Source of the DNA: Hydractinia symbiolongicarpus
Lineage: Eukaryota; Cnidaria; Hydrozoa; Anthoathecata; Hydractiniidae
DNA length: 64,000 nt
NCBI RefSeq assembly: GCF_029227915.1
Contig: NC_079879.1
Coordinates: forward strand, 12,772,001-12,836,000
Direction of reading: 5' to 3'
In this document: positions 59,722 through 64,000 of the stretch, in pieces
How the letters are laid out: every line of letters starts with the position of its first letter
Numbering within the stretch: position 1 is the first letter of the stretch
Position numbers and translations under genes: made by a program
The notes under the pieces: model-generated
Seen by the model: only the letters and a program-made list of their open reading frames with translations
Database searches by the model: none
Told to the model about the DNA's origin: nothing

Positions 59722-61955
59722 CGACAAGTTTATGTATGATTTACAAGAATCACATTTAAAGATGTCACTCAATGTGGGTGTAAAGAGCACGTTCTTGTGA
59801 CCCATACTCATATAATATCTGCAGTAAAAATGCTTACAACAATAAGAACATTTTTCAAAGAAAAAAATGAGTATAGTACGTTTGAAACGTTTTAAAATTG
59901 ATACACTGAGTAAAAAATGTGATACAAATATTAATATAGATAGATATACTTTTCCATAGAGGGTAGTATTTATGATTAGTTGTTATTTTTTATTCTATTT
60001 CCTAATTATTCTCATTTTAAAACTAATTAAAACGATTGAATAAAAAAAATAATTAAAAATAATTAAAATGACATTGCAGCATCACGCATAATACTTCTCA
60101 TACAACATCTTATAATAAAAAACAAGTCTTATTTGACAATTCCAATTACTCAAAACGACTGCATCATTTTAAAATTTAGACAAATTTAGATCAATTTGAT
60201 CTTGACATTTGTCCTTTTTAATTCAGGCAGAACCAAAGTAAAATTCAGCTCATGTCACACAAAATATTTCTGTTATATTTTTCTACTTTTGTATTTTATA
60301 TTCTTATATTGGAAACGGAGCATAATTGCCAATGAAAATTTACCTTTTTTTAGTCTTGCAATCAATAAGTTTTCCAACTCTGGTTTCAGATTTTCTTTTT
60401 TATCAGGCTGGCATAGTCTCCAACCCAAAGCATTCATCATACGAAATAGAGTGTCCGCTGATGAAATTAAAATTTATTATGAATTAGTTTTTTTAGGAAT
60501 TATTTTTTTTACAAACAGATTCGTTACTATAAATATAACCAGTGGGCAAAATTATTTCTAGTTTTTAAACAAAAATTTGTCATATTATATTGCCACCTTG
60601 ACTATTTACAGTAACTCTCCGTTTGAGCCTATTTACGATTGAGCTCTCTGTAAGGAAGCCAAAACTTTATTAACCTCCGAATAAAAAAAAACTATAGCAA
60701 TATTTGAATATATATTTTTAAAAATTTAGAAACCTTTATCCATTTCATCGACAAAATTAACTACTTTTTCGAAACTTTTTAGCGCCACCCACTCAAACAC
60801 CTAAACCACCGCTCTAAAAAGCACACACACACAAAAATTAGATACGCCCAGGCGTAAAGCATCACAGTAAATAGTTTTCTCTTTCTTCTTTCGAGTAATG
60901 TTATTGTTTGTAAAGCTTCGACAACTTGTTATGTATTAAAATAGTGGGGAAATATTCTATTTTTTAGAAATCACATATTTTGTGGAGATAATTTTTATTT
61001 TGACGACAGAACTCAATATTTTCGGTCTCATTATTTTGTCTTCTACGTTCCTTGAGATTCGGTCAATTGATTTTAGAAAAATTGTGAAAATTTAATCTGT
61101 TGTCAAGAAAAATCAGGAAAACCTATTTAAGTATTCTGAAGTCACGTGGTTACTTCTATCGTTAAAATCAGAAGTGCAAACTCAAAATATTTAAAAAGTG
61201 ATACGATTTAAGAAATTACATTTTTTTAAACCCACCCACCCCTTGTAAAGCTCCTAACAAATGTAGCACCATACACTCACCAACCCCATCCTTGTTACGT
61301 AATATTTCGAATCTCAAGACCTTATCTATTCATTTCCTATAGTACTAAAAACCTTAACATAACAGATCACTAGACAAACTAGTGTAATGTGAGAAAAAGA
61401 TATCATAGGGTCATTTATTTATTAAGCACACGAGATGACATTTTTGATACTTTTGCTTAAGTCCAGAGGCAAGAGAAAAATTCGCAATGTATTTGATACA
61501 CTAAAATAACTAAAAATATCCGTAATACATAAAAATTCTCTATTACATAATAAAAGAGCTCTGAGTAACTTCGTGTGATCACATGTTGTAGATAGTCTTC
61601 TTCAAAAAGTTCTTTTTGTGATTCAACTTTTTCTCATTTTTTAAACACTGTGAATGTTTCACTACACTGTACCACGAATAATAATATCGATGACAAATTT
61701 CGCTTTAACATAAAACGCACATGTTCAAACAATACACCCTTTAAATTTTTAAAGGAGTAAAAGAATTCTTTGTATTGTATACGCTATGTTTGTTCATTAA
61801 AAATTCGAATGAATTTAGGCGACAATAAAGCTGACGAAATATTAAAAAGTATTATGTTAATCGCTTACCACCGATAAGTACAAAGAGTGATTCTCTTGTA
61901 GCATCGACGTGGATGTCAAGTTTGTCGCCTTTAACGGAAATTATACGTAAAGATA
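59722..61955. other. Spacer without recognised genes
   Basis: AT-rich. A 121-codon plus-strand frame near 60196 is hydrophobic and low in complexity, with no family resemblance. Nothing else was seen. Confidence 0.5.
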
Positions 61956-62160
61956 CAGTTGACGCTCTTTAATTCGACGTTCCTTATTCGATTAGCTCTC
62001 GTTTTCGATCGAATTAAAAGTCACCGTAAAATTTCCTTAAGCAACTCTCATAAACGAAGCTCCATTATTCGACATTCTCTTATTCGATAAACTCTCGTTT
62101 TCGATACAAATATGAGGTCCCGAAAAGAAATTTTGCTTCCTTATTCGATTTTTAGATTGT
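61956..62160. mobile_element. Half of a Tigger-like MITE
   Basis: After a TA, CAGTTGACGCTCTTTAATTC, followed by GAC, resembles the Tigger-like terminus. The interior repeats TTATTCGAT..CTCTCGTTTTCGAT twice. No opposite end was recognised, so the right boundary is arbitrary. Confidence 0.45.
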
Positions 62161-62399
62161 AAAAAGGCTTTTACACGGTTTCGAATTTCAGGCTTCAAAT
62201 TTTCGTACGTTCTAATTTCTAAAAGTTTTCAAATCAAACAGGTGAGGCGATACAAACAGTTGACAAAAAATGGTGACTGTATCGGTGAAATCAACGAAAC
62301 GAAACGTAAAAGTTAGGTGTGAAGGGTAAATAATCTAGATTGGTCACATTTGTGGTGCACCTGAGCTGTCTATTTAGGGACCGAGTAACGGACGATATA

Positions 62400-64000
62400 T
62401 TCCCTGGGCTTTTCCTGAAGCTGGTGATCTTTGGCATCAGTTACAAGATTTAACACTGGTCAGATGGTGTCTTCAGGAAAAGCATCTGGGTTTTACCTTA
62501 AGCAAGTTGACCCATATTTCTGCTCATTTTTCGATTAAAATGTTTAGACAAGTACAAAAGCGACCCTCAGTTCCGGTGAACCAGCGAGGGTGCGATAAAA
62601 ATCTGCCACCAGGTTGCTTAGCGGCAAACATTGCCATTTGCAATGTCATAACACTCAATGACAAAACTAACTTCAAACTGAAAAACCTGCTGAAAGAAAT
62701 GGACCACTTCAAAATTAATATACTAGGGGTATCCGAAACTCATTGGACTGATCAAGTGGATGAGACGTTTGAACTCGATGGACATGTCATCATTCATTCT
62801 CCGAGACCAGACGGAATACCAGACAAGGTGTTGCTTTCATCATGACCAAGGAAATCTCTCAGCACTTGCAAGGCTGTCACCTTACCAACTAAAGGACGAT
62901 GATGATCAAATTACAAACTGTAATGAACAACCTCTGTTTGTGCTCCAAGCATATGCTCCAGACTCTTCATGCAGCGATATCGAAAAGATCGAATTCTACG
63001 ACAATGTAATTTAATCATCCTGGGTGATTTTAATGGTAAAGTTGAAAAAGATGGTTGTACAAAATGACCTAATGTAGTTGGTAGGTTCAGCACTAGTGTG
63101 ATGAACGAGAGCTTCTACAGTTCTGCGCTATTAATAACTTAAGCGTTATGAGCACTATGTATAAGCACAAAGATAAAAGGCTTAACACCTGGACATCCCC
63201 TGATGGAAATTAGAAGGAGCCTTTGAACCGCTCATAAACTCTGATAAGACACTTAATGATCTATGAGGACTTTGTACGTGTCACTAATGAAGTAACTGAA
63301 TTCACTGTAGGGTTACAATGTCGTAATAACAGATCTCTACAGGAGAAATACAAAGAAGCTAATCAAAAAGCCTCAGTGCAATCCGAAAAGAGGAAACTAT
63401 TGGAGGACAAAATCATCAAAATGGAAAACGACTTCCAAAGCAACAAGACCCACGATCTGTTCAAAGAAGTGCGTAAACTTGGCAAACAGACTGGTATATC
63501 GCTCATGACTGTTAAGAACAAGAATGGAGAGAAAATAACACAGACTGGTGAAGTTTTGCAAATGTGAAAAAGCACTTTAAAGCTCATCTCAATCCCGAAT
63601 TTCCGCATGACGATAAAGCAATCAACTCCATAACAGGTGCTCTATCCGAAATTGATTCAGATGATTTCATTGTAAATCTCCCTGATGTGGAGAAAGCTGT
63701 TTCCTCCCTAAAGAACAAAAAGGCACCAGGATCAGATCAAATTACTGCAAAAGTTCTCAAGGCAGGCGGCAATACTATGGTATCTATGCTGCATAAGATA
63801 CTGCATACTGCATAAGATACTGCATACTACACAATCCCTTTTTGTCTAAAATGCTGGTAAATCCAATTTTCAAAAAGGTTGATTCCTGCAAACCTGAAAA
63901 TTACCGACCGATTACAATGCTCTCAATGCCTGGCAAAGAATTCAGCAAAATCATGCAAATAAAATCAGAGAAAAGACCGAAACGCTTACAAACAACTCTC
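62400..64000 (+). mobile_element. Decayed LINE (endonuclease + reverse transcriptase), truncated by window end
   Basis: The first open stretch (ATG at 62540) contains the AP-endonuclease hallmark ILGVSETHWTD and then breaks at 62842. Frameshifted pieces follow (RQGVAFIMTK-like; a GDFNGKV-like motif near 63025; LNTWTSPDG near 63185). An internal deletion follows, then the pre-RT region at 63256-63567 (EKRKLLEDKIIKMENDF). The next frame has KNKKAPGSDQITAKVLKAGG, the start of the RT core, and near 63895 ENYRPITMLSMPGKEFSKIM appears in yet another frame. At least five frame breaks or stops make it inactive. The element continues beyond 64000. Confidence 0.88.

Noticed and set aside
60196-60561. 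121-codon plus-strand frame
   Set aside because: Hydrophobic and Phe-rich from AT-rich DNA; no motif or homology recognised.

Overview
The window is eukaryotic, AT-rich animal DNA with spliced genes and many transposon relics. Protein similarity to animal families (ORC3, cytosolic aspartate aminotransferase, GT31 glycosyltransferases, ankyrin-RING and EGF-transmembrane proteins), small AT-rich introns and MITE/SINE/LINE content suggest an invertebrate, most likely a cnidarian. That taxonomic call is inference. No operon, CRISPR, rRNA or convincing free-standing tRNA gene was seen.

Layout. 0.6-2.9 kb (+): the last two coding exons of a cytosolic aspartate aminotransferase (GOT1-like) with catalytic residues intact. 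Its last intron holds a 140-bp direct duplication and a perfect 79-bp-arm hairpin. 7.7-10.5 kb (+): a second, intron-containing copy that is a pseudogene, with frameshifts, deletions and a stop at the substrate-binding arginine. 12.9-13.6 kb (+): a LINE tail. 14.1-21.3 kb (-): a complete 14-exon gene that I could splice in frame throughout (853 aa). It encodes a predicted secreted protein with about 20 repeats of a basic-basic-S-x-I-P motif, and every intron is phase 1. I do not recognise the family; it is the most novel item here. A possible extra terminal exon with the same motif lies at 12.4 kb.

23.4-34.2 kb (+): a complete 25-exon ORC3 gene (768 aa), including a 20-nt microexon, a GC-AG intron and a final U12-type (minor spliceosome) intron. 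Its introns carry a tRNA-derived SINE, a Tigger/pogo-like element with a transposase relic, a second SINE-like element and a partial TTAA MITE. 35.0-35.5 kb: another LINE tail. 35.9-37.5 kb (+): a two-exon ankyrin-RING ubiquitin ligase-like gene with a predicted N-myristoylation start and one apparent frameshift; a TTAA MITE sits exactly on its stop codon. 38.7-40.1 kb (-): the 3' half of an EGF-transmembrane-cytoplasmic-tail gene, also with one frameshift; possible upstream exons lie at 40.6, 42.5 and 46.0 kb.

43.1-44.2 kb (-) and 58.7-59.7 kb (+): two intronless GT31 beta-1,3-glycosyltransferase paralogues. The 15 kb between them is repeat-rich: a foldback-like element with tandem-repeat arms (46.3-48.1 kb), a tandem-bearing MITE (48.4-48.9 kb), a T-rich minisatellite built of splice-acceptor-like words (50.0-50.4 kb), a 45-bp minisatellite (53.5 kb), a CRE-containing palindrome (55.4 kb) and a Tigger-like MITE (56.4 kb). 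The window ends inside a decayed LINE (62.5-64.0 kb, +).

The genes do not form an obvious pathway. The SxIP-repeat gene and ORC3 are head-to-head, separated by about 2 kb.
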